A stretch of 30,117 nt of DNA, taken from positions 1 to 30,117 of the forward strand of contig DFEG01000036.1 of NCBI GenBank assembly GCA_002369075.1, written 5' to 3'. The DNA is from Bacteroidales bacterium UBA3808 (GTDB lineage: Bacteria; Bacteroidota; Bacteroidia; Bacteroidales; Paludibacteraceae). Shown here piece after piece: positions 7,259 through 15,137 of this stretch (positions are counted from its first letter, which is position 1; every line of letters begins with the position of its first letter). Made by a program: the position numbers and the translations under genes. Under the pieces are notes generated by a model, which saw only the letters and a program-made list of their open reading frames with translations, was not told the origin of the DNA and searched no databases.

Positions 7259-7365
7259 AATGCCTGAAATGACGCACTAAAAATTTTCGGAAAAAGTAGG
7301 AAATGCCGCAAGGCGATGTTTGAAAATAGGATAAAAACCCATAATACAGAAAAACACAAGCGAAT

Positions 7366-8523
7366 ATGACAAAGAAAGAGAACAATTATTGCGTGATCAT
7401 GGCGGGCGGTATCGGAAGCCGTTTCTGGCCCTACAGCCGGGAGGAGAAGCCGAAGCAGTTTCTGGACTTCTTCGGAACAGGCAGGAGTCTTCTCCAGATG
7501 ACGGTGGACCGTTTCCGTCCGATCGTACCGATAGAAAACATGTTCATTGTGACGAACGTGGCGTACAAGCAGATTATTCTGGAGCAGCTCCCGGATCTGA
7601 ACGAGGTGCAAATCCTGTGCGAGCCTGCGCGGCGGAACACGGCGCCGTGTATCGCGTATGCAACGGCACATATAAGGGCGCTGTGTCTGCGCAAAGCCGG
7701 ACTGACCGCTGCTAATCAGGACTGGACGCGTCCGGAGATGCAGGCGAACATTGTGGTGGCGGCGAGCGACCATCTGATCTTGGAAGAAGAGAAGTTCCGC
7801 GAGACGATTGTCAAGGCGTTCGAGTTCGTGAGCAAGAACAAAGCCATCTGCACGCTGGGCATGCAGCCTACGCGTCCGGAGACGGGGTACGGGTATATTC
7901 AGTTCGTCCGCGACGAACAGAATGAAGTCGAAAGTCGGAAGACCGCTTCGCTCAAAGTCGAAAGAAGCGAAGGGATTTATCCGGTGAAGACGTTTACGGA
8001 GAAGCCTAACTTGGAGATGGCGAAAGTGTTTCTGCAGAGCGGTGATTTTCTGTGGAACAGCGGTATCTTCATCTGGAACCTGCAGACGATCAGCGAGGCG
8101 TTCCGGTACCTGTTGCCGGAAGTGGCGGACCGGTTCCGCGAGGGCGAGCTGCTGATGGGCACGGAGAAAGAGGAGGCGTTCATCGAGCAGATGTTCCCCA
8201 AATGTCCGAGTATCAGCATCGACTACGGCATCATGGAGAAGGCGGACAACGTGTATGTGCTGCCGTCAAGTTTCGGGTGGTCGGACCTCGGCACGTGGGG
8301 CAGCCTGTACGAACTGAGCGAGAAAGACGAACAGCAGAACGTCAGCCTGCACAGCGAGGCGCATTTCTACGAGGCGAGCGGCAATATCGTGGTGCTGGAG
8401 AAAGGCAAGAAAGCGATCGTGCAGGGCGTGGACGACCTGATCATCGCCGAGCAGGGCGGCGCGCTGCTGGTGTGCAAGAAAGCAGAGGAGCAGCGGATCA
8501 AGCAGTTCGTGAGCGAACTATAA
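7366..8523 (+). CDS. manC: Mannose-1-phosphate guanylyltransferase
   Basis: A 385-residue cytosolic enzyme making GDP-mannose from mannose-1-P and GTP. Motifs are all present: nucleotide-binding MAGGIGSRFWPYSREEKPKQF start with the PKQF signature, EPARRNTAP, ASDHLI, TFTEKP, WNSGIFIW, SIDYGIMEKA and GWSDLGTW. It lacks the C-terminal isomerase domain of bifunctional ManC/ManA. Residues about 187-203 (EVESRKTASLKVERSEG) are an insertion before the TFTEKP strand, encoded by the dispersed repeat; RlmI in this window carries almost the same peptide. It is the first gene of a rightward cluster with glycogen enzymes, so GDP-mannose supply and glycogen metabolism are co-expressed, if no internal promoter was missed. 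Confidence 0.95.
   Translation: MTKKENNYCVIMAGGIGSRFWPYSREEKPKQFLDFFGTGRSLLQMTVDRFRPIVPIENMFIVTNVAYKQIILEQLPDLNEVQILCEPARRNTAPCIAYATAHIRALCLRKAGLTAANQDWTRPEMQANIVVAASDHLILEEEKFRETIVKAFEFVSKNKAICTLGMQPTRPETGYGYIQFVRDEQNEVESRKTASLKVERSEGIYPVKTFTEKPNLEMAKVFLQSGDFLWNSGIFIWNLQTISEAFRYLLPEVADRFREGELLMGTEKEEAFIEQMFPKCPSISIDYGIMEKADNVYVLPSSFGWSDLGTWGSLYELSEKDEQQNVSLHSEAHFYEASGNIVVLEKGKKAIVQGVDDLIIAEQGGALLVCKKAEEQRIKQFVSEL
7927..7963. repeat. 7-mer/16-mer repeat element inside manC
   Basis: GTCGAAA, GTCGGAA, the 16-mer GACCGCTTCGCTCAAA (7941-7956), then GTCGAAA. The 16-mer is identical to that at 26719-26734 in rlmI. The element is in frame. Confidence 0.95.
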
Positions 8524-8531
8524 TAACGAAA

Positions 8532-8560
8532 ACAAACATAGACAAACATAGACAAACAAA
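8532..8560. repeat. 10-mer ACAAACATAG tract between manC and the debranching enzyme gene
   Basis: ACAAACATAG at 8532-8541 and 8542-8551, then ACAAACAAA. It fills much of the 66-nt gap; no promoter or terminator is seen there. Confidence 0.85.
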
Positions 8561-8589
8561 ATAAACTACTTAATATTAAATCACACATC

Positions 8590-10581
8590 ATGAGTTATCT
8601 GAATTTTGACAAGAAAGTGCTTGTTAATCTGGAGCGGTCGCTGCAGAAAGAGATGATTCGGACGAACCGTGCAGGCGTGTACAACTCAACGACCCTCGTT
8701 GACTGCAACACGCGCAAGTACCACGGCCAGTTGGTGATGCCTATTCCGGAGATCAACGACGACAACTTCGTGTTGCTCAGTTCTCTGGACGAGACGGTAA
8801 TCCAGCACGGCGCGGAGTTCAACCTGGGGCTGCACGAGTACGGCGACAATCATTTCAGTCCGAACGGACACAAGTACATTCGCGAGTTTGACTGCGAGTT
8901 GATTTCCAAGACGGTTTACCGCGTAGGCGCGATGGTGCTGGAGAAAGAGCGTATGCTGGTCAGCTTCGAGCCGCGTGTGCTCATCCGCTACACGCTGCTG
9001 GAGAGCGGCAGTCCGACGACTCTGCGTTTCCGTCCGTTCTTAGCGTTCCGCAGCGTGAACGAGCTGACACACGAGAACCCGCTTGCCAATCCGAACATGG
9101 ACGAGTGCGAGAACGGCCGTTACAACCGCATGTATCCGGGTTTCCCGAACCTGTACATGCAGTTCAGCAAGGCGGTGGAGTACCATCACGACCCGCAGTG
9201 GTACAAGGATATCGAGTACCGCAAGGAGAAAGAGCGCGGCTATGCGTTCAAGGAGGATCTGCTGGTGCCGGGGTACTTCGAGCTGCCGATGAAGAAAGGC
9301 GAGAGCATCATCTTCGCCGCCGGTGTGACGGAGTGCAAGACGAGTACGCTGAAAGCGACGTGGAAGAAAGAGTTAGAGCGCCGCAACCGCCGCGAGGACA
9401 TGTTCTCGACGCTGAAGAACAGCGCGAGCCAGTTCTACAAACGCGAGGGTGACAAGTGCTACATGCTCGCCGGTTTCCCGTGGTTCCACGCCGATGCGCG
9501 CAACACCTTCTTCAGCGTGCCGAGCTGTACGCTGGATATCGACCGTCCCGAATACTGGGACGCCATCATCAACAAGACGGCGATCGAGGAGATCCTGAAG
9601 TTCATGAACGGCCGCGGTAACGAGATCAAGATGACGGGCATGGAAGAGCCGGACGCACTGCTGTGGTTCGTCCGTGCCATCCAGAAATATGCGCATAAAT
9701 ACACACTCCGCGAGGCGGCGGACGAATACGGCCAGCTGTGTCTGGATATCGTGACGTGGTACCGCAAGCAGAACCATCCGCGTGCCAAACTGCACCAGAA
9801 CGGTCTGTTGTGGGTGGACGGCACGCAACGCCCCGCCACATGGATGAACGCAACGGAGAACGGCTGGCCGATCACCCCGCGTACGGGTTACGTGGTGGAG
9901 ATCAATGCGTTGTGGTACAATGCAATGCGTTTCACCGCGGAGCTGCTGCGTGAGATGGGCAAAGAGACGAGCGCCGACCTGATGGAGTATCAGGCGGAGA
10001 TCACGAAAGATGCGTTCGTCAAGACCTTCTGGAACGGCGTTTACCTGAACGACTACGTGCTGGACGGCTATGAGAACCGCGAGGTGCGCCCGAACCAGAT
10101 ATGGGCAGCCGGTCTGCCTTACAGCCCGCTGGACAAGAAACAGCAGAAGGCGGTTGTGGATATCTGTACGAAGGAGCTGCTGACGCCGAAGGGCCTGCGA
10201 ACGCTGAGCCCGAAGAGCGGCGACTACCGCCCGGTTTACCGCGGCGGACAGCAGGAGCGCGACCGTAACTTCCATAACGGGCCCGTATGGCCGTTCACCA
10301 TAGCCGCTTATGCACGTGCGTACATGAACGTATATAAGTACAGCGGTATCAGTTTTATGGAGCGTCTGCTGGTCGGCTTCGAGGCGGAGATGGACCAGCT
10401 GACGATCGGCACGCTGAACGAGATGTACGACGGCAACCCGCCCTACAAGGGCCACGGTGGCATGAGTTACGCCCCGAGCGTGGCTGCCGTGATCAGCGTG
10501 ATGGATACGCTGAAACAGTACAGGATAGCCGAAAGCGAAAAGTCGAAAGCCGAAAGCGAAGGAAAGGAGGCAGAGAAATGA
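8590..10581 (+). CDS. Glycogen debranching enzyme (GDE_N + amylo-alpha-1,6-glucosidase domain)
   Basis: A 663-residue cytosolic enzyme that removes alpha-1,6 branches of glycogen. The N-terminal beta-rich domain (about 15-250; DCNTRKYHGQLVMP, SSLDETV) is followed by the (alpha/alpha)6 GH133-like domain (about 290-640), with GFPWFHADARNTF, WVDGTQRPATWMN, GWPITPRTGYVVEINALWYNA, RPNQIWA and NGPVWPFTIAAYARA. The last residues (about 646-657, AESEKSKAESEG) are a charged tail encoded by five 7-mers (10528-10562), probably a late addition. Its stop overlaps the ATG of the glycogen synthase gene by 4 bp (ATGA), so the two are translationally coupled. Confidence 0.93.
   Translation: MSYLNFDKKVLVNLERSLQKEMIRTNRAGVYNSTTLVDCNTRKYHGQLVMPIPEINDDNFVLLSSLDETVIQHGAEFNLGLHEYGDNHFSPNGHKYIREFDCELISKTVYRVGAMVLEKERMLVSFEPRVLIRYTLLESGSPTTLRFRPFLAFRSVNELTHENPLANPNMDECENGRYNRMYPGFPNLYMQFSKAVEYHHDPQWYKDIEYRKEKERGYAFKEDLLVPGYFELPMKKGESIIFAAGVTECKTSTLKATWKKELERRNRREDMFSTLKNSASQFYKREGDKCYMLAGFPWFHADARNTFFSVPSCTLDIDRPEYWDAIINKTAIEEILKFMNGRGNEIKMTGMEEPDALLWFVRAIQKYAHKYTLREAADEYGQLCLDIVTWYRKQNHPRAKLHQNGLLWVDGTQRPATWMNATENGWPITPRTGYVVEINALWYNAMRFTAELLREMGKETSADLMEYQAEITKDAFVKTFWNGVYLNDYVLDGYENREVRPNQIWAAGLPYSPLDKKQQKAVVDICTKELLTPKGLRTLSPKSGDYRPVYRGGQQERDRNFHNGPVWPFTIAAYARAYMNVYKYSGISFMERLLVGFEAEMDQLTIGTLNEMYDGNPPYKGHGGMSYAPSVAAVISVMDTLKQYRIAESEKSKAESEGKEAEK
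10528..10562. repeat. Five 7-mers encoding the debranching enzyme tail
   Basis: GCCGAAA, GCGAAAA, GTCGAAA, GCCGAAA, GCGAAGG in direct succession. In-frame and close to the stop codon. Confidence 0.95.
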
Positions 10582-11840
10582 AAGCGTTAATGTTTGGATG
10601 GGAGTTTCCTCCTCATATTTTAGGAGGTCTCGGAACCGCCAGTTACGGTCTGACGCGCGGAATGGCGCAACAGCCGGATATGCATATCACGTTCGTCATT
10701 CCCAAGCCGTGGGGGGACGAGGATCAGAGTTTTCTGAAGATCATCGGTGCCAACAGCGTGCCTATTGTATGGAAAGAGAACAGCTACGACTATGTGAAAC
10801 AGCGCATGGAGGGCAAGATGAGTCCGGAAGAGTATTTCCATTTACGCAACGGTATCCATTATGACTACCGCCGGATCGGTACGGACGACTTGGGCTGCGT
10901 CGGTTTCTCGGGTCGTTACCCGGACAACCTGATCGAGGAGATCGGCAACTACGAGGCGGTGGCTTCGGTGCTGGCGCACAGTCTGGAGTTCGATATTATC
11001 CACAGCCACGACTGGCTGACTTATCCGGCGGGTGTGTTCGCCAAACAGATCAGCGGCAAGCCGTTGGTCATCCACGTACACGCGACGGATTTCGACCGCA
11101 GCCGCGGCAACGTGAACCCGACCGTATATGCCATCGAGAAACGCGGCATGGACGAGGCGGACCATATTATATGCGTGAGCAACCTGACCCGCCGTACCGT
11201 GATCGAGAAATACGGCATCGACCCGCGCAAGGTGAGCACGGTACACAACGCCGTGGAGCCGTTAGCTCATCCCGAGGAGTTCAAGAAACCGGAGCGGAAG
11301 GACAAGCTGGTTACATTCCTCGGGCGTATCACAATGCAGAAAGGACCCGAGTACTTCGTGGAGGCGGCGGCGCGCGTGCTGAGCAAGACCGACGGCGTGC
11401 GGTTCGTGATGGCAGGAAGCGGCGACAAGATGACCGAGATGATCGACCTGGTAGCCAAACGCGGTATCGCGGACAAGTTCCACTTCCCGGGCTTCATGCG
11501 CGGCAAGCAGGTACAGGAGATGTTAGCGATGAGCGACGTCTATATCATGCCGAGTGTGAGCGAGCCGTTCGGTATCTCTCCGCTGGAGGCGATGCAGGTA
11601 GGCTGCCCGTCGATCATCAGTCACCAGTCCGGCTGCGCAGAGATCCTGCAGCACGCCATCAAGACCGATTACTGGGACATCGATGCCATGGCGGACGCCA
11701 TCTATGCGATCGTCAAGTACCCGGCGATGTACAAGAGCCTGCACGAATTAGGAATGGCGGAGGTCAATAACATCAAGTGGTCCGACGCCGGTCTGAAGGT
11801 GCGCCGCATCTACGATGGGGTGATCAATCACACGCTGTGA
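10578..11840 (+). CDS. GT4 glycosyltransferase, probable glycogen synthase
   Basis: A 420-residue GT-B fold glycosyltransferase. The N-terminal domain opens with MFGWEFPPHILGGLGTASYG, the glycine-rich acceptor loop of glycogen/starch synthase-like GT4 enzymes; IHSHDWLTYPAG and HVHATDFDR follow. The C-terminal nucleotide-sugar domain has VTFLGRITMQKGPEYFVEAA and the E-x7-E motif Glu329/Glu337 in SEPFGISPLEAM. The placement between debranching enzyme and GH57 genes, a known Bacteroidota cluster, supports glycogen synthesis from UDP- or ADP-glucose; which donor is used is not visible. ATGA overlap with the upstream gene. Confidence 0.88.
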   Translation: MKALMFGWEFPPHILGGLGTASYGLTRGMAQQPDMHITFVIPKPWGDEDQSFLKIIGANSVPIVWKENSYDYVKQRMEGKMSPEEYFHLRNGIHYDYRRIGTDDLGCVGFSGRYPDNLIEEIGNYEAVASVLAHSLEFDIIHSHDWLTYPAGVFAKQISGKPLVIHVHATDFDRSRGNVNPTVYAIEKRGMDEADHIICVSNLTRRTVIEKYGIDPRKVSTVHNAVEPLAHPEEFKKPERKDKLVTFLGRITMQKGPEYFVEAAARVLSKTDGVRFVMAGSGDKMTEMIDLVAKRGIADKFHFPGFMRGKQVQEMLAMSDVYIMPSVSEPFGISPLEAMQVGCPSIISHQSGCAEILQHAIKTDYWDIDAMADAIYAIVKYPAMYKSLHELGMAEVNNIKWSDAGLKVRRIYDGVINHTL

Positions 11841-11894
11841 TTTGCCATTCGGACATTTATTTAGTTATTTAACCATTTAGTAATTTATAGAATT
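11841..11894. repeat. AT-rich 9-mer-like repeat spacer (ACATTTATT / TAGTTATTT / AACCATTTA / GTAATTTAT)
   Basis: Most of the 54-nt gap between the glycogen synthase and GH57 genes is made of degenerate ATTTA words of about 9 nt. No promoter match is found. Confidence 0.6.
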
Positions 11895-13163
11895 ATGAAA
11901 AATATATGTTTTTGCTTCCAGATGCACGCACCGTACCGTCTGAAGCGCTATCGTTTCTTTGAGATCGGCCATGATCATTACTATTACGACGACATGGCGA
12001 CGGAGGAACATGTAAACTGGCTGGTACAGACTTCGTACATGCCGCTGTGCCAGACGATCAAGGACATGATCAACCTGAGCAAGGGCCGTTTCCACTGCGC
12101 TTTGAGCGTGAGCGGAACGATGATCGAGATGTTCGAGCAGTTCACCCCCGAGATGATCGATATCCTGAAGGAACTCGCCGCTACAAAAGCCGTTGAGTTC
12201 CTGGCAACGCCGTACAGCTATTCTCTTGCCTCCGAGTACAACGAGGAGGAGTTCAAGAAACAGCTGAAGATCCAAGGCGAGCTGGTGGAGTCGATTCTCG
12301 GCGTGAAGGCGCAGTGCGTATGGAACACCGAGTTGCTCTACACCGACGAGACCGCTTATAACCTGAGCAAGATGGGCTACAAGACAATCCTGACCGAGGG
12401 CGCCAAGCATATTCTGAGCTGGAAGACCCCGAACAAGGTTTATCAGTCCGCCGGTGCGCCTAAGATGAAGGTGCTGCTCCGTAACAGCGGTCTGAGCGAT
12501 GAGCTGAGTTTCCATTTCTCGGATCCGGGATGGGGCAATTTCCCGATTGACGCAGAGAAATACGCGAACCAGCTGCAGGCACTGCCGGAAGGCGAGGATA
12601 TTATCAATATATGGGTAGGCGCCGAGACTTTCGGTATCCGCCAGAACGCAGGTACGGGTATCTTTGATTTCCTGAAAGCCCTGCCGTATTTCGCACTGGA
12701 GCGCGAGATGGGCTTCATGACTCCGAGCGAGGCCGCCAAGAAACTCGCGGCGGAAGATGTGCTGTCGAGTCCGTACCCCCTGACCTGGAGCGGCGAGGCG
12801 AAAGACCTGAGCGTCTATACGGGCAATGACCTGCAGCAAGAGGCGCTGAACAAACTGTACGCCGTGGCTGAGCGTGTGCATCTGTGCCAGGACAAGAACC
12901 TGAAGACCAACTGGCTGCGTCTGCAGGACGTCAACTACCTGCATTACATGAACCACATCGACCAGGGCGAGACGCAGTTCGAGTCCGCTTACGATGCGTT
13001 CATCAACTACATGAACGTCCTTTCCGATTTCCTGCAGACGGTAGAGGAGCAGTACCCGACGACCATCGAGAACGAGGAGTTGAACGAGTTGCTCAAGACC
13101 ATCCGTAACCAGGAGGAGGAGATCCAGGAACTGCAGGCCAAACTGAAAAAGGCAAAGAAATAA
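11895..13163 (+). CDS. GH57 alpha-amylase-like protein of the glycogen cluster
   Basis: A 422-residue GH57 protein, annotated in relatives as alpha-amylase. Conserved regions are present: FQMHAPYRLKRYRFFEIG (region 1, with HAP instead of HQP), VWNTELLYTDE with the probable nucleophile Glu146, LTEGAKHILSWK, and region 4 IINIWVGAETFGIRQ. In active family members region 4 normally has an acid/base Asp two residues before the ETFG Glu (as in DYETFG); here that place is Gly242. GH57 contains alpha-amylase-like members with incomplete catalytic residues, so activity should not be assumed. The C-terminus (about 390-422) is a Glu/Lys-rich predicted coiled coil. The next gene starts 2 nt after the stop. 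Confidence 0.85.
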   Translation: MKNICFCFQMHAPYRLKRYRFFEIGHDHYYYDDMATEEHVNWLVQTSYMPLCQTIKDMINLSKGRFHCALSVSGTMIEMFEQFTPEMIDILKELAATKAVEFLATPYSYSLASEYNEEEFKKQLKIQGELVESILGVKAQCVWNTELLYTDETAYNLSKMGYKTILTEGAKHILSWKTPNKVYQSAGAPKMKVLLRNSGLSDELSFHFSDPGWGNFPIDAEKYANQLQALPEGEDIINIWVGAETFGIRQNAGTGIFDFLKALPYFALEREMGFMTPSEAAKKLAAEDVLSSPYPLTWSGEAKDLSVYTGNDLQQEALNKLYAVAERVHLCQDKNLKTNWLRLQDVNYLHYMNHIDQGETQFESAYDAFINYMNVLSDFLQTVEEQYPTTIENEELNELLKTIRNQEEEIQELQAKLKKAKK

Positions 13164-13165
13164 GT

Positions 13166-15109
13166 TTGCGTACACAACGTGTCGGAATAGTATTAGTGCT
13201 GTTAGCAGCGACCCTTGCGGCCGCTGCTAAGCAGCCCCGTACGAAGACGGTGGTGAAGAGCTGGACGATGCCGTCCTACAGCGCCGTAGCCGATACGATC
13301 GCTTTTACGGACACGGTGATGCTGAACTACCACGACGTGGACGTGCAGCAGCTGTACTCCATCAGCAGCGCGACGAACGGCAACGTCCTGGTCTCCCCCA
13401 TCGAGTCGAGGGTGGTGAACCACCGGCTGAAGACGATAGACGATCCGTTTGCGTGGAGTCTGACGCCGTATGTGGTGACACCGCAGCAGCAACGGTATTT
13501 CAACACGACAACCCCTTTCTCGACCGTGGCGTACAAGAAAGGTTTTGTGTCGGGCCATGAGGAGAACGACATTGACTTTCTCTTTACGGGAAATATCAAC
13601 CGGCGGCTGAACTTAGGTCTGGAGATGGACTATCTGAGTTCGGTGGGCCACTACGCCAACACGGCGGGCAAGCTGTTCCGCGGGTCGGTGTGGGGCAGTT
13701 ATGACGGAGCGCACTACTCGATGAACGCGGCTTTCGGATGGAGCCGGCTCAGTTCGTACGACAACGGCGGGTTGAAGGACATCGAGGACCTGAAGAGTTC
13801 GCTGGCTCCGGCGGACATGCCCGTGAACCTGAACGCGATGACGGGGTACCGGTATCTGAGCGGGTACCTGCATAACCAGTACGCCATCAGCAACGAACGG
13901 GAGTACCACGACTCGATAGAGGTGATAGAAGACGGGCGGAGAGTGAAACGCGACACCGTCAAAGTGGAGTATATACCGCTGATGAAATTCAGTCATATCT
14001 TCGAGACCAACAACTCCAACCGGCGGTACATAGAAAAGACCGCCAACCAAGGGTTCTACGACACGACGTACTATGACCACTCCAAGACCAACGACACCAC
14101 GGACGTGCTGACGATCCGCAACACGGTAGCGGTGACCTTCTGCGAGGAGTACAACACGAAACTGAAATTCGGTATCACCGCTTTTGCGATGAACGAGTGC
14201 CAGCGGTTCATGAACGACAGTGTGCCGTACGACAGCATCTACGACTACCGGTGGACGAACAACACCTTCGTCGGCGGCGCAATCCACAAGCACAGCGGGG
14301 CGGTCGTCCGGTATAACGTGGAAGGAAAAGTCTGCGTAGTGGGCTACAAGATCGGTGAGTTTGACGTGAACGGACGGCTGGAGACGAAGTTCATGGCGGG
14401 CAAGTATCCGATGATAATAGGAGCGCGGGCGTACGCGAAGAGCGAGAAGCCGAGCCGGTACTTGCAGCACTTCCGGTCCAACCATATCATATGGGACAAC
14501 AACTTCGGGTTCACCTACCGGTTCTTGGGCGGGGCGCGGATCGCGTACCCGACCAGATGGGTGAAGCCGAGTATAGATTTCAGTTTCGAGAACCAGACGA
14601 ACCCCATCTATGTGTCCGCGGCGGACTGGAAGCCGAGGCAGTTCAGGGGGAACGTGCAAATCATCACCGGCGAGGCGGGGGTCGATCTGACCACGCCGTG
14701 GGTGAACCTGGAGAACAGGGCTGTGATCCAGCACAGCACGAACGACAGCGTCATGCCGGTACCGACAGTTATTTTGCAGCACAGGCTGTATTACCACGGT
14801 ACATGGTTCAGGGCACTGGATGCCCAAATAGGTGTGGATCTGCGGTATTTTACGCGGTATCACGCACCGGTATTATGTCCGGCAACGGGTATGTTTGCCA
14901 CCCAGCAGACCGAGACAGTGGGTAATTATCCGTGGATGAACGTGTATGCGAACTTCTATGTGAAGTCGATCCACCTGCGGTTCTTCGCCCAATACCAACA
15001 CCTTAGCTATTGGTTTATGAAAAAGGACGCGAATTATCTGACCATGCCGGGTTATCCGACGAACAGGGATGTGTTCCGGGCAGGTTTGGCATGGCACTTC
15101 TATAATTAG
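13166..15109 (+). CDS. Putative outer-membrane porin (Porin_10-like beta-barrel)
   Basis: A 647-residue secreted protein starting at a TTG codon 2 nt after the GH57 stop; no in-frame ATG gives the signal peptide (RVGIVLVLLAATLAAAA). The rest is rich in alternating aromatic/polar strands (YSMNAAFGWSRLSSYDNGG, HLRFFAQYQHLSYWFM) and ends in AGLAWHFYN, with an aromatic residue next to the end as in outer-membrane barrels. The opening region FAWSLTPYVVTPQQQRYFNT and FFAQYQH are typical of the Bacteroidota putative porin family (Porin_10). Function unknown. Cluster placement suggests co-expression with glycogen genes, but there is no direct sign that it takes up glucans. Confidence 0.7.
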   Translation: MRTQRVGIVLVLLAATLAAAAKQPRTKTVVKSWTMPSYSAVADTIAFTDTVMLNYHDVDVQQLYSISSATNGNVLVSPIESRVVNHRLKTIDDPFAWSLTPYVVTPQQQRYFNTTTPFSTVAYKKGFVSGHEENDIDFLFTGNINRRLNLGLEMDYLSSVGHYANTAGKLFRGSVWGSYDGAHYSMNAAFGWSRLSSYDNGGLKDIEDLKSSLAPADMPVNLNAMTGYRYLSGYLHNQYAISNEREYHDSIEVIEDGRRVKRDTVKVEYIPLMKFSHIFETNNSNRRYIEKTANQGFYDTTYYDHSKTNDTTDVLTIRNTVAVTFCEEYNTKLKFGITAFAMNECQRFMNDSVPYDSIYDYRWTNNTFVGGAIHKHSGAVVRYNVEGKVCVVGYKIGEFDVNGRLETKFMAGKYPMIIGARAYAKSEKPSRYLQHFRSNHIIWDNNFGFTYRFLGGARIAYPTRWVKPSIDFSFENQTNPIYVSAADWKPRQFRGNVQIITGEAGVDLTTPWVNLENRAVIQHSTNDSVMPVPTVILQHRLYYHGTWFRALDAQIGVDLRYFTRYHAPVLCPATGMFATQQTETVGNYPWMNVYANFYVKSIHLRFFAQYQHLSYWFMKKDANYLTMPGYPTNRDVFRAGLAWHFYN

Positions 15110-15137
15110 TAGAAAGCAGAAAGACAAAAGTAGAAAG
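15110..15137. repeat. AGAAAGC/AGAAAGA word tract before the clp gene
   Basis: The 28-nt gap between the porin and Clp genes consists almost wholly of AGAAAGC, AGAAAGAC, AAAAGT and AGAAAGAT words, directly before the ATG. Confidence 0.75.

Larger units (their letters stand above)
6990..7365. other. 376-bp intergenic region between divergent gldD and manC
   Basis: It holds a leftward promoter (7009-7016), a GAAAGAG-type 7-mer tract (7027-7058), a rightward promoter (7109-7140) and a manC leader of about 220 nt with five 11-bp repeats (7204-7258). I see no gene in it. Confidence 0.8.

Noticed and set aside
9373..10455. 360-codon antisense frame opposite the debranching enzyme gene
   Set aside because: Same reasoning: GDE motifs are continuous on the sense strand and the antisense product resembles nothing.
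13150..13175. Frameshift or missing start for the porin gene because there is no ATG
   Set aside because: A TTG start 2 nt after the upstream stop gives a complete signal peptide, so no error needs to be assumed.
11877..14863. Long antisense frames of 432 and 416 codons opposite the GH57 and porin genes
   Set aside because: No family motifs, abnormal composition, and each lies within a well-supported sense gene; typical shadows.
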